From a virus, in the IMG/VR virus record IMGVR_UViG_3300032954_000024, positions 1-48,882 of that record: 48,882 nt of DNA; one strand, 5' to 3'. Below, piece by piece: positions 24,902-32,466 of the stretch. The position numbers were made by a program, and so were the translations under genes. The first letter of the stretch is position 1. Each line of letters begins with the position of its first letter. The notes beneath the pieces were generated by a model. That model was not told the DNA's origin. It saw only the letters and a program-made list of their open reading frames with translations, and did no database searches.

Positions 24902-27469
24902 TCAGAAGCCGTCCGAATAAACCTTCGGATCAACGCCATAGCGCGCGGCCGGCGCAATCGGCGGCAATGGCTCCATATCATATATGCGGCTGGTCGCATC
25001 GATCAGGTCCTTGTGGAGCCCGAAGGGGAACAGGGTATATTCCTCGATAAAGCGGATCGTCACATCGTAACGGCCGCCGCCAGCCCGAAGAGATGCAACC
25101 AAGGGATCGCGAGCGATGATCGGACGGCAGATAAGCTCCGGAAAGCCAGCCTCGATCATGTTCAGTTGCGCTTTGGTCAATCCTTGTCCGGTTTGGTATT
25201 CCACGATTCCAAACGTCGCAGACGCCGGATCAGCGTCAACCCGCCACGTGGAAGGTTGTTCCTTGTATAGCACCGAAAGAGGTAGATAAAATCTCCCATT
25301 GCGGAAGTCAGGCTCCAGGCGATCGACTCTCTCTTTCTTTGAATTGCCGCCCTCACGCGGCCAAGCCAGTTCCTCAATCGGGAAATAAGCCCGTGGGTCT
25401 TTGGTTCTGGCATATTCGATTTCCATCTGTTCCTGGAAGTATTCATCGTCCGATTGGGCGCCATAGCGCTCATAGCCGACATTGATAGATTGAACTCCGG
25501 CCATACCGCTCCAACGGTGATAAAGACCCCGCAGATTTCGCCAGCGCTCCGAAAGCGTCATGCGATGGCACATACCGTCCAACAGATATTTCGCGCCGCC
25601 GGACCCGATCCCGACGACGGCAATCGCGGTGTTATCGCTTGTCGCCGTCTTTCCGCGTGAAGGATCGGCCATGATGTAGACGTTGAGCGTACGGGGCCTG
25701 ACTTCATAGGCTCGCAGCCAATGGGTCATGAACGATTGGCCTTCGTCGGCCATAGGGTTCTGGAGTAGCTGCGCGGCAACTGTCGCACGCCCTTGACGCT
25801 GGACCTTTTCCTTCCACACGCGCTCGGAAAGAAAGACAGGCTTGCCGTCGAAGCGGCCATTATGCGTCGCCGGATAGAGGCGCGCGGTGACGACCTTGCG
25901 GACCAGCATGGTCGAATAGGTATCGTAGAGACTATTGGCCGAACAGAAACCGTTTGCGACGTAATTCCCGGTCCCCGTCTGTAGCCAATGGACATCGGCC
26001 ATCCCGACATCCTCAATGCCCGTGAGTTTTAGCCGTTCAGTCATCATTTGGCCGAATAGTGATGCTTCGATCTTTGCCCTTCTCATTGGTCTGATAACCG
26101 CGAGAAAACGCTGCCTCTCCCGCCAGCCACCTTCAATCACGATATGGCTGACCGGATTGTCCTCTTCCTTGAAACGATTAACAGAAAACCCAAATCCGAG
26201 CTTCGTCAAGCATTCCTGCGCATAATCAATCAAGATGCGATTGCGCTCTGATTGGGTGAAAACGATAACACCGCTAGGCCGGTCGCCTCCGCCGTTGTTG
26301 GTCACATGCCCTTCACCATCGAAGAAGCCGGCAAGCCATGCAGCCTCCCGGCTGCTATCGGGCGATGTAGGAATTAAAAGTTCGCGAATATGCTTTAGAT
26401 CGTGATAGCCGCCCCCAAGCGGGCTGTATTCGCGGCCATTGCTTATTCGTCGGTCTTTTGCTCCCGATTTCCATTGGGCTCCCCGCCACCATCTGTGATC
26501 CGCCGTGCACGTCACCGAGCGGCCATTATCGAATGAATAGCGATTAACTGGCTGCATTGGGTGAGAGCCGACTACCTGAACCGACGTCTTGATCAGATAC
26601 CGCTTTCCGTCTTCCGGACGCTGCGACCACCCAATGACTTCATCACCCGCGACAACATCGGCGATCCGCTTGAATGTCCAATCTCCCATCAGGATCGGCG
26701 TGTCAGCTACCGTGCAATATCTCGTGCCGATATAGCGCACGGCGCCTCCCTGATCGGAGTTGACACCGAGATTGTCCGATAGCTCCCAAGCGGCGGTCGT
26801 CTTTTGGATTTGCTCGGGTGTCGTGACCGATTTATCAGTCACTACATCATCGTAAACCCGCAGTTTGAAATGTCTGCCTGTCGGCTGGCCATCGACGAGC
26901 CCCCAGGCTTCCACCGTGGCCTCTTTCGGATTGCCTTGGCGCTTGACGACAATCCCATCATCTTCCGACCACTTCGGCGATTGCTTCTCGGGCGCCGTGT
27001 AGAAGATATCCGGATAAAGCTGCTGAAGGCGCAGATTCATCTCAAATTCCAGCTTGATCTGGCGCAAGAAGGCTTTGGCAATCGGCCGTGTATGAGAAAA
27101 TATGCCGACCGTGATGTCAGGGTCCTTGATGATGTCCTGAATCGTCAGCGCGAAGGTGATGATCGTCGATTTGTAATGCTCGCGTGCCCAGAGGTCGAGA
27201 TGATCATTGGGGGCGGCCTGGACCTCCCGGCAGCGTTCAAACAACCACGGCCGCATCGCATCAGGTCGCCGAAGAATGACGGTCAACAGATAGAACAGAT
27301 CGTGCTTGCCGAGATATGCCTCAATTTCGTCCCAAATCCATGGCTCGCCGAGGGCCTGCGCTGCTTGCTGAAGCTCCACATACCAACGCCGCGCCTTATC
27401 GAACTTCGCCGGCAGCGGAATGCGCATTAACTCTTTAAGGCTCTCCAATGCCTCTTTCGGAAGTGTCAT
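24902..27469 (-). CDS. Terminase large subunit with intein
   Basis: Exteins: residues 1-251 hold the packaging ATPase, with a deviant Walker A at 'AREHYKSTIITFAL' (96-109) and Walker B at 'LRVYDDVVT' (203-211). After residue 512 comes the RNase H-like nuclease, starting at 'VYIMADPSRG' (first catalytic Asp). The spliced junction would read 'YIGTRY-SLYDTYST', a natural terminase sequence. The intein is residues 252-512. The protein cuts and translocates DNA into the prohead at the portal. The start overlaps the small-subunit gene by 4 bp. The unspliced length of 855 aa becomes about 594 aa after splicing, a normal TerL size. Confidence 0.9.
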   Translation of the reverse strand: MTLPKEALESLKELMRIPLPAKFDKARRWYVELQQAAQALGEPWIWDEIEAYLGKHDLFYLLTVILRRPDAMRPWLFERCREVQAAPNDHLDLWAREHYKSTIITFALTIQDIIKDPDITVGIFSHTRPIAKAFLRQIKLEFEMNLRLQQLYPDIFYTAPEKQSPKWSEDDGIVVKRQGNPKEATVEAWGLVDGQPTGRHFKLRVYDDVVTDKSVTTPEQIQKTTAAWELSDNLGVNSDQGGAVRYIGTRYCTVADTPILMGDWTFKRIADVVAGDEVIGWSQRPEDGKRYLIKTSVQVVGSHPMQPVNRYSFDNGRSVTCTADHRWWRGAQWKSGAKDRRISNGREYSPLGGGYHDLKHIRELLIPTSPDSSREAAWLAGFFDGEGHVTNNGGGDRPSGVIVFTQSERNRILIDYAQECLTKLGFGFSVNRFKEEDNPVSHIVIEGGWRERQRFLAVIRPMRRAKIEASLFGQMMTERLKLTGIEDVGMADVHWLQTGTGNYVANGFCSANSLYDTYSTMLVRKVVTARLYPATHNGRFDGKPVFLSERVWKEKVQRQGRATVAAQLLQNPMADEGQSFMTHWLRAYEVRPRTLNVYIMADPSRGKTATSDNTAIAVVGIGSGGAKYLLDGMCHRMTLSERWRNLRGLYHRWSGMAGVQSINVGYERYGAQSDDEYFQEQMEIEYARTKDPRAYFPIEELAWPREGGNSKKERVDRLEPDFRNGRFYLPLSVLYKEQPSTWRVDADPASATFGIVEYQTGQGLTKAQLNMIEAGFPELICRPIIARDPLVASLRAGGGRYDVTIRFIEEYTLFPFGLHKDLIDATSRIYDMEPLPPIAPAARYGVDPKVYSDGF
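25934..26716 (-). mobile_element. Intein with LAGLIDADG homing endonuclease domain, 261 aa
   Basis: Starts at Cys252 ('CTVADTPILM', block A), with 'GDEVIG' and 'VTCTADHRWW' (block B TxxH). One LAGLIDADG motif is visible ('AWLAGFFDGEGHV', about residues 377-389). The C-terminal block 'GNYVANGFCSAN' is followed by Ser as the +1 residue. The usual penultimate His is replaced by Ala. It is inserted between Walker B and the nuclease domain, in the conserved 'GTRY' site that selfish elements favour. Excision gives an intact terminase. Confidence 0.85.
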
Positions 27470-27861
27470 TCTTCTTCTGCCACGCCATCGATTATCGGGG
27501 CGCCGGGTTTCATATCGTCCTCAAACCCTAGCAGTTTTGCCAGCGACGGCCTGTGTTCAATCTGTATTGGCCCCCCATTGGGACCCGAGAACTCCCGTGG
27601 CGGTTCGGCCAGTTTGCCACGTGCACGGTTGACGATCTCTTGGGATGCCTTGAGTCTCAGTTCATGATCCGGAGAATGGCACGCCAACCACGCGATCGAC
27701 CGGATAGCCTTCGGCTCCAGGTCCTTGAACATATCCTTCAGACGCTGATTTCGCTCCCGCGTCGTCTCGGGCGCCATCTTGTGGCTTCGCCTTGGCAGGC
27801 CGCGCATTGCGCGGTACTGTGCGGGGGTGATCCGGTTTTCTGGGTCTTTTCGTTCGGTCAT
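27466..27861 (-). CDS. Putative terminase small subunit, 131 aa
   Basis: ATG 27861 follows GAAGGGAT. The protein is helical and basic in the middle, with 'ASQEIVNRARGKLAEP' and 'PIQIEHRPSLAKLLGF', and it abuts TerL (ATGA overlap), the usual place of the DNA-recognition subunit. No clear HTH can be pointed to, so the call rests on position. The first 200 bp overlap the upstream gene in another frame. Confidence 0.55.
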   Translation of the reverse strand: MTERKDPENRITPAQYRAMRGLPRRSHKMAPETTRERNQRLKDMFKDLEPKAIRSIAWLACHSPDHELRLKASQEIVNRARGKLAEPPREFSGPNGGPIQIEHRPSLAKLLGFEDDMKPGAPIIDGVAEEE

Positions 27862-28216
27862 ATCCCTTCGGCCTCCGCTCCCATCGCAAATTGGATAGAT
27901 ACAACGAGATTTGCCGATGCTCTTTTCTCTCCTGTGCCCATTCGGCATCGAACGTGGTCAGGCCCCTCGCAATCCGAAGAGCCCGCCACTCGTGATAGCA
28001 CTGAAAGACATATTGACGCCGCGCGTGGGCCATGACCTGTACCATGGGTGGGCGCATGCCCATGTCGAAGTATTCCATGATGATCGGCTTGCGCAGGTGC
28101 ATCGTCTTGGGCGTCCAATTGCCAGAAGGCTGCTGCTTCTGCGCGATGCTGCGAACCATGGAGATATAACGAACATTCTCCGGATGATCCTTCAGCCATG
28201 TCCCGCGCCCAGGCAT
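27662..28216 (-). CDS. Hypothetical protein with 3' overlap into the TerS frame, 184 aa
   Basis: The start at 28216 shares bases with the stop of the upstream gene (TAATG), and the first about 125 residues look authentic ('RISMVRS'-type region 'ENVRYISMVRSIAQKQQ', 'MHLRKPIIMEYFDMGMRP'). After the TerS start at 27861 the sequence becomes low-complexity basic, as if read out of frame. The intended end may be near 27858, where a third frame has a TGA overlapping the TerS ATG. It may be a packaging accessory protein. Confidence 0.55.
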   Translation of the reverse strand: MPGRGTWLKDHPENVRYISMVRSIAQKQQPSGNWTPKTMHLRKPIIMEYFDMGMRPPMVQVMAHARRQYVFQCYHEWRALRIARGLTTFDAEWAQERKEHRQISLYLSNLRWERRPKGYDRTKRPRKPDHPRTVPRNARPAKAKPQDGARDDAGAKSASEGYVQGPGAEGYPVDRVVGVPFSGS

Positions 28217-28548
28217 TAAAATCTGCCAAACGGCCTGCTCGGAACGCTTATAGCCCGGCCGACCGCTTCGTTCCTTTCGTCATCCTTCTGGCGATCTGCG
28301 ACCGCACGGCTAATCCGACGCACCGCGCCTTGATCCATCGTTCCATCCCGGATGCTATCGACGACCTGATCAACGGTTTCCGCAGACGGGCTTGGCGTAT
28401 GAACCGGCGTCGCACCACCGCCGGCCATTTTTGATGTCAGAGTCATTTTCGTGATAGGCAACTGATTCAGCCAGGGGGTTCCGGCCAGAAATGCCTGTTG
28501 AGCCACCCGATTGAGATGGATCACCCAACTTTCCTTCTTTTCCGACAT
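28216..28548 (-). CDS. Hypothetical protein, 110 aa
   Basis: ATG 28548 has GGAG about 7 nt upstream and lies right after an intrinsic terminator, so it is the first gene of the late leftward operon. The sequence is mixed, with a helical middle ('VDQVVDSIRDGTMDQGAVRRISRAVADRQKDDE'). It couples to the next gene through TAATG. Function unknown. Confidence 0.6.
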   Translation of the reverse strand: MSEKKESWVIHLNRVAQQAFLAGTPWLNQLPITKMTLTSKMAGGGATPVHTPSPSAETVDQVVDSIRDGTMDQGAVRRISRAVADRQKDDERNEAVGRAISVPSRPFGRF

Positions 28549-28561
28549 GATCGTTCTCCAT

Positions 28562-28590
28562 AAAAAGTTCCCCGGCTTATTAAGGCCGGG
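28562..28590 (-). terminator. Intrinsic terminator of the early leftward operon
   Basis: On the minus strand, CCCGGC and GCCGGG flank an 8-nt loop and are followed by GAACTTTTT. It comes after the gene ending at 28630 and before the first late gene, separating early from late leftward transcription. The T-run overlaps the ribosome binding region of the following gene. Confidence 0.6.
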
Positions 28591-28629
28591 AAAGGGAAAT
28601 TACCAGGGATTCCGAATTAGCGCGGCGCG

Positions 28630-28989
28630 TTAACCGAGATCGGGGTCATCCGGTATGTCGTAATCTCTCTGTACAATCGGCCATTCCTTATCGACCAGCT
28701 TCTTGATTTCAGCATTCGACATTCCATCGACCCTTGCGGCCACATGGCACATGCGCTGACGCAGTTCGCTAGAGATATAATCGACGAAATCCAGCGCGAA
28801 CGATGCACGCTGCGGAACGGGGACCGACAGCATAAGCACCGATCCCGTGCCGAGGTTGATGTGATTGAGCACCATAGATGCCGCCCCAAGATCGTCCATC
28901 TCTGCGGCTTTAAGTTTTCTCTTCATCTCCAACACCAACCCCACGCCGATCTTCGCCAGAGCGGCATCTCGCTTGCTAACCTTCGTCAT
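28630..28989 (-). CDS. Hypothetical protein, 119 aa
   Basis: A helical N-terminus rich in Lys ('EMKRKLKAAEMDD') is followed by a hydrophobic core ('VLMLSVPVPQRASFALDFVDYIS') and an acidic end. It is the last gene of the early leftward operon, before the terminator. It overlaps the upstream gene by 14 bp. No family recognised. Confidence 0.6.
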   Translation of the reverse strand: MTKVSKRDAALAKIGVGLVLEMKRKLKAAEMDDLGAASMVLNHINLGTGSVLMLSVPVPQRASFALDFVDYISSELRQRMCHVAARVDGMSNAEIKKLVDKEWPIVQRDYDIPDDPDLG

Positions 28990-29287
28990 CTGAGTACTCC
29001 TCTATGAGTTCCTCAATTGTCTTGTCGCCGACGAGATCGAGATACTGAGAGATGTTCTCCTTTACCTGCCTGACCAGCAGATCAACGGTTTTATTCAGCA
29101 TTTTCGCGCGATCGTCTGGCGAAAAGTTCAGGATAATGGTGCCGGCGACAACGCTAGAAAAAAATGACAGCGATGCCATGATCTGAGCCCGATCGAAGCC
29201 CGCACGTTTGCAGGCATGCATGAAATCGTAGGCGTGATCGGTCGCCAACTCCTTTATGCCTTTCTCGGTTTCTTCTCCAGTAGCCAT
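28976..29287 (-). CDS. Hypothetical helical protein, 103 aa
   Basis: Mostly alpha-helical with an acidic C-terminus ('IEELIEEYSDDEG') and a hydrophobic middle ('MASLSFFSSVVAGTIILNF'). Its stop and start overlap neighbours, so it is part of a coupled early cassette. Function unknown. Confidence 0.6.
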   Translation of the reverse strand: MATGEETEKGIKELATDHAYDFMHACKRAGFDRAQIMASLSFFSSVVAGTIILNFSPDDRAKMLNKTVDLLVRQVKENISQYLDLVGDKTIEELIEEYSDDEG

Positions 29288-29637
29288 CAGTGAATGCTCC
29301 CTTCTTCCGGCTGCTCATCATGAGCCTCGCCTATGTCGTGAATCCCATCCATCAGCGTGCCGTCCTTGTGCATCTCCGACAGCGTCTTGTGAACACGCGC
29401 CGGCATCTTCGTCAATATGTCATTCAAGCGCTCCATGCGCTTGGCTTCGTCGTAATGCACCAAGACTATACGCAGCATATCAACCATCAATATCTCCAAA
29501 AACCCGCACAGATGGCCGGTTTTCAAATTCCAACCCTTGAACTGATGAATCACAGCCGCAGTAAGTTCGCGGCTCATGCTGCCAATGATCTGCGGAAGAT
29601 CATGTTCGCAATGACACTCGTCACACCATATCTTCAT
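29287..29637 (-). CDS. Zinc-knuckle-like hypothetical protein, 116 aa
   Basis: I chose ATG 29637 ('MKIWCDECHCEHDLPQ') because it has GGGAGGG upstream and overlaps the stop of the previous gene by 4 bp. Residues Cys5, Cys8 and Cys10 with nearby His could bind zinc. The rest is helical, with an acidic end rich in His and Glu. It belongs to the early leftward operon. No family recognised. Confidence 0.6.
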   Translation of the reverse strand: MKIWCDECHCEHDLPQIIGSMSRELTAAVIHQFKGWNLKTGHLCGFLEILMVDMLRIVLVHYDEAKRMERLNDILTKMPARVHKTLSEMHKDGTLMDGIHDIGEAHDEQPEEGSIH

Positions 29638-29888
29638 GTCGGACCCTCCCCCTTCCATTCGCTAGCACGATCAGCCGCCGTCTCCCAGAGACCATAACCA
29701 CGCAATTTCAGCAATTCATCAGATATCAACATGAACGATACAAGATACCTCGGAAGGGAGCGTTTGCCGTTCACCCAATAGCTGACAGACGACACGTCAC
29801 GTCCAAGATACTCCGCCAGCATCGTCTGATTCCCCCCATGACGAGCCAGCCACATCCTTACATCCTTCGGTCGAAACTCTCGTGTCAT
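29634..29888 (-). CDS. Helix-turn-helix protein, 84 aa
   Basis: Residues 20-46 ('NQTMLAEYLGRDVSSVSYW' then 'VNGKRSLP') fit an XRE/Cro-type HTH, with the recognition helix 'DVSSVSYWVNG'. At 84 aa it is Cro-sized. It is the second HTH protein of the leftward early region (the other is at 30782-31090), so a repressor/Cro-like pair is possible. Both overlapping ends imply coupled expression. Confidence 0.7.
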   Translation of the reverse strand: MTREFRPKDVRMWLARHGGNQTMLAEYLGRDVSSVSYWVNGKRSLPRYLVSFMLISDELLKLRGYGLWETAADRASEWKGEGPT

Positions 29889-30262
29889 TGTGCCTCCTTC
29901 TCCGCCTCAATCTTCGAATCCAGATCGGCCAGATAAGCCGCCAGATCGCGCTCCTTGCTCAAACGCAGCGCTATTAGCGCATCCAACTTAGTCGCATACA
30001 AACATATGCCCCCTTGAGTGGATGATGAAGCCGGCTCTCCAGGCCCTCGGTGCCCCCACCCATGGCTGCTTGCAGTCGTCCAAACCCTCTCGATAGCTCC
30101 TCTGTAACGATGGTAACTCCAACCATTGATAAATACTCCGCTCTCATGCGGAGGACCTATCTTGTCCGGAGCCGGCAACCCAGAATATCTCAGCGCCTTC
30201 GTCTCCCGTAACTCACGCCGCAACTCCTCAACCATCTCCTTCTCATGCTTCGTCATCCCCAT
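29885..30262 (-). CDS. Small phage protein of the 'MTKHEKEMVEELRREL' type, 125 aa
   Basis: ATG 30262 has GGAGG 6 nt upstream; a longer frame to 30439 would cross an intergenic palindrome. A Glu/Arg/Lys coiled-coil N-terminus is followed by a beta region ('VFINGWSYHRYRGAIERVWT') and a helical C-terminus ('LDALIALRLSKERDLAAYLADLDSKIEAE'). I associate this architecture with small early proteins of rhizobial-type phages. Function unknown. Confidence 0.65.
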   Translation of the reverse strand: MGMTKHEKEMVEELRRELRETKALRYSGLPAPDKIGPPHESGVFINGWSYHRYRGAIERVWTTASSHGWGHRGPGEPASSSTQGGICLYATKLDALIALRLSKERDLAAYLADLDSKIEAEKEAQ

Positions 30263-30285
30263 CTCAGCCCTCCAATCATCCCTAA

Positions 30286-30306
30286 TGCCAGAAACTGGCA
30301 TATAAT
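30286..30306. promoter_or_regulatory. Palindrome TGCCAG-AAA-CTGGCA adjoining TATAAT
   Basis: A perfect 6+6 bp palindrome with a 3-bp spacer (30286-30300), directly followed on the plus strand by TATAAT. It lies 24 bp upstream of the start of the leftward gene at 30262, where an operator or a 5'-UTR hairpin would sit. The remaining sequence from 30307 to 30456 has GC-rich runs and no gene I can support. Confidence 0.45.
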
Positions 30307-30456
30307 GGAATGCGCGCAAAAAAATAGAGGGACGCCAAATTTTTTCTGAAACGCGCGAGAGGCAGGGGAAGGTGGACCCATTACAAGCCGCCCCCCTCTG
30401 CCCGCAGGAAGGGGTAGGGGGGGGTATCAGCCCGTTCAATCCCGCCCTCTCATGGC

Positions 30457-30540
30457 TTATTGCCCGATCACGGCTGACAATCCGACCAGGATCGCGGTTA
30501 CAAGCATAGCCTGCACAAGCCTTGCCTTGTTCACTCTCAT
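30457..30540 (-). CDS. 27-aa single-pass membrane peptide
   Basis: A short ORF with a strong GAGGAAAG site 4 nt before ATG 30540. The product starts with basic 'MRVNKARLVQ' followed by a hydrophobic 'AMLVTAILVGLSAVIG' helix, a single membrane segment with the positively charged end probably in the cytoplasm. It is flanked by early leftward genes. Such tiny phage proteins can modulate host membrane or lysis functions, but none is assigned here. Confidence 0.5.
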   Translation of the reverse strand: MRVNKARLVQAMLVTAILVGLSAVIGQ

Positions 30541-30596
30541 AGCTCTTTCCTCATGTCTTGCCGATCAATCGTGGGCGTGGGCGGGCGCCTCAGTCC

Positions 30597-30770
30597 TCAG
30601 CCGTGTAGCTTCGTTACGGTGAACATGTCGCCGTCGCGTAACTCGGCCTTCTCCATGATCACTCCAATCAGTGCCTGCTTGACCGCTTCGCCGCCATCCC
30701 GCTCTGAAATCAGGATTGTGTCCGATTCGCCGCCTTCTCTCAGCATTACAATCTTGAAGATACTCGCCAT
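30597..30770 (-). CDS. Small hypothetical protein, 57 aa
   Basis: I chose ATG 30770 ('MASIFKIVMLREGGES'), with GAGGG 9 nt upstream. A longer reading would run through the repressor gene. The sequence looks like a compact alpha/beta fold ending 'DGDMFTVTKLHG'. It follows the repressor in one transcript and may be co-regulated. No family recognised. Confidence 0.55.
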   Translation of the reverse strand: MASIFKIVMLREGGESDTILISERDGGEAVKQALIGVIMEKAELRDGDMFTVTKLHG

Positions 30771-30781
30771 TGTCGCCGCCC

Positions 30782-31090
30782 TCAGTCCTCTTCCCACATA
30801 GTCGCGAGCTTGCCTACGGCAGCAGTCGGCGAGCCAGAGCCCTCGGTCACCTCGATCTGGGGCACATCCCGGCCAGCGAGCGGCGGCCCGACGCTGTAAT
30901 CGCGCAAGTAGCGCATCGGCGAAACCCTCAACCATTCACACAATCTAACGAATACGGCCAAAGACGGCAGTTGGCCATGCTCAACGCGCATGACGGTTGG
31001 CGTTGATATGCCTATTTCGCGTGCGCACTCCTTCATAGGCTTGTCGCCACGAGCGTTGCGAAGGTCCTTTGCGAGCCTGTCGAGAGGCAT
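30782..31090 (-). CDS. XRE-family transcriptional repressor, 102 aa
   Basis: I chose ATG 31090 ('MPLDRLAKDLRNARGD'), with GAGGAG 6 nt upstream; a longer frame to 31180 lacks support. Residues about 17-45 ('MKECAREIGISTPTVMRVEHGQLP') form an XRE-type helix-turn-helix. The C-terminal half has no peptidase motif, so it is a single-domain regulator. It faces the control region with repeated TGTAAY boxes and probably controls the rightward promoter there. Confidence 0.75.
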   Translation of the reverse strand: MPLDRLAKDLRNARGDKPMKECAREIGISTPTVMRVEHGQLPSLAVFVRLCEWLRVSPMRYLRDYSVGPPLAGRDVPQIEVTEGSGSPTAAVGKLATMWEED

Positions 31091-31122
31091 TTTGTTCTCC
31101 TCTGTTGGTCCGTTTAACTTGC

Positions 31123-31734
31123 TGTAACGGGATAGCGTTTTCAACGGAGCTGAGTTCCGGTGGATATGTATTTCACTCATGTTTGTAATGGCGATATGGA
31201 CATGTGGCTTTAGCGTGACAGTGCGTGTTCAACATTTCTGTAATTTGGCGATCATTACGTTACATCTCATTTTCAAGGATTGACGGGTAACATTTGCAAC
31301 CATTACAGACTCGCGCGCGGGCGGGCGGAGAGGTAGGAAGATGATATAGAGAGATGAGGCTAATTTCTCTTCCTTCGGTTGGATAGAGAGTCGCGTGTGC
31401 GTGCGTGCGATGTCTTACGTGTAACGCTAGTGTGTTATTACAAATTTGTCTCATGCAGTCTCATTAAAGCGAATGGGCGTAGAAGGCGTTTCATCGCTGT
31501 CATGGGGATTGGTAGCGGGGGTAATTTCAGACCTGTTCCTGATCGATCCTGGGGGCTTGTGGGGGTATCACGGATTGACAATGAACGTTGTTTATAGCGG
31601 ATTGTCAGCGAGTCTTTGGTTTTGAGATTGGGCTGTCTCAATTTTCGCAAGTCGGGATTCTAGACCACATACATTTGTGTAATGCGGCAAGTGATTCCCA
31701 TTGACTTTGTATGAGTGGGTTTCTAGATTGTAAT
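31123..31734. promoter_or_regulatory. Early control region with nine TGTAAY boxes
   Basis: No convincing gene occupies 31091-31773; the small open frames lack ribosome binding sites. TGTAAY is found at 31123, 31184, 31239, 31420, 31678 and 31729, and its complement RTTACA at 31259, 31302 and 31437. Several share a longer form TGTAAYGG(C)GATA. The last box overlaps the -10 of the rightward promoter. This fits a set of operators for the neighbouring XRE repressor, but binding is not shown by sequence alone. Confidence 0.6.
31701..31729 (+). promoter_or_regulatory. Sigma70-type rightward early promoter
   Basis: TTGACT (31701-31706), a 17-bp spacer, TAGATT (31724-31729), 44 bp upstream of the gene at 31774. 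One TGTAAT box overlaps the -10 and start site, so repression is likely. Confidence 0.65.
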
Positions 31735-31773
31735 CGCTGATTGAGAGTTTGAGAGCAAGGGAGAACAAGGGAA

Positions 31774-32076
31774 ATGACAACGTTAGCGCAATTCGCGGGA
31801 TGGTGCGGAGTTCATCGTAACCCGCTGGTTTCTGCGATTTTGGAAGAGGCGGAGAGTCTCGAATGGTTGCACAATGCTTACTTTGACCGGGAAGCGCGGG
31901 AACGGCTGAATAGTCGTGAAGCTCGGTTGATGGTTGAGGATTGGTTAGATCGGCATCCAGGGGCGAGCGTGCCATCCTTTGTCGAGGATCAGCTTTTCAA
32001 GCATTTTGAGACCTATTGTGTTGCCTATCAGCAATGCGGATTTCGTTCGCAAGCCCGGTTATGGGAGGGCGTGTGA
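31774..32076 (+). CDS. Hypothetical early protein, 100 aa
   Basis: The first gene of the rightward early transcript, with AAGGGA near its start. A helical, mostly polar protein ('EEAESLEWLHNAYFDREARERLNSREARLMVEDWLD'). Its stop overlaps the start of the next gene (TGATG). No family recognised. Confidence 0.65.
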   Translation: MTTLAQFAGWCGVHRNPLVSAILEEAESLEWLHNAYFDREARERLNSREARLMVEDWLDRHPGASVPSFVEDQLFKHFETYCVAYQQCGFRSQARLWEGV

Positions 32077-32222
32077 TGTCACCATGGGGACAGATGCCGA
32101 AGCTCGGCGATTGGGCGTTGATGGAAGGTCGCTATTACATCCTGACAGTCTACGGTTGGCAGTCTCCGGCCAATTGGCAGAGTTATCTTTACCGCACACG
32201 GACAGGGAGAAACGCGCCATGA
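32076..32222 (+). CDS. Small hypothetical protein, 48 aa
   Basis: ATG 32076 sits in a TGATG overlap, with GGAGGG about 7 nt upstream. The protein is aromatic-rich ('EGRYYILTVYGWQSPANWQSYLYR'), suggesting a small beta fold. It is translationally coupled on both sides. Function unknown. Confidence 0.55.
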   Translation: MSPWGQMPKLGDWALMEGRYYILTVYGWQSPANWQSYLYRTRTGRNAP

Positions 32223-32389
32223 CGCGCCGTGAAGCTGCTAAGCTCTATCACTGGCATACATGGGCTTATCTTGACTTACAGGATGAGATTGCCTGCAATT
32301 GGCACATATGGAGTGCCGTTATGCTTTGCTCCCAAGCGAAGGCCCTCGCGCGCTACTACGCCAATTCTATAGGGTTTGCTTCCATTTGA
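32219..32389 (+). CDS. Small hypothetical protein, 56 aa
   Basis: ATG 32219 overlaps the previous stop (ATGA), and GGGAGA lies about 10 nt upstream. The sequence is rich in Trp, His and Ala ('KLYHWHTWAYLDLQDEIACNWHIWSA') and probably helical. It is the third small gene of the rightward early transcript. Function unknown. Confidence 0.55.
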   Translation: MTRREAAKLYHWHTWAYLDLQDEIACNWHIWSAVMLCSQAKALARYYANSIGFASI

Positions 32390-32405
32390 CGTTGAGATGC
32401 CGATA

Positions 32406-32450
32406 GTCGGAGCTTTGGCTCCGACCTTCGAGATAGCAAAACCGCTATCT
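32406..32450 (+). promoter_or_regulatory. Two consecutive hairpins in the leader of the DUF932-type gene
   Basis: GTCGGAGC-TTTG-GCTCCGAC (32406-32425) is followed by AGATAGC-N6-GCTATCT (32431-32450), ending 16 bp before the ATG and just before GGGAGA. Without T-runs they are unlikely terminators. Processing, mRNA stability or translational control are possible. Confidence 0.5.
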
Positions 32451-32466
32451 GTAAGGGAGAAATAAG

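Noticed and set aside
31260-31975. Small leftward ORFs in the early control region
   Set aside because: No Shine-Dalgarno sequence, low-complexity products, and they overlap the operator boxes, the rightward promoter and the start of the real rightward gene.
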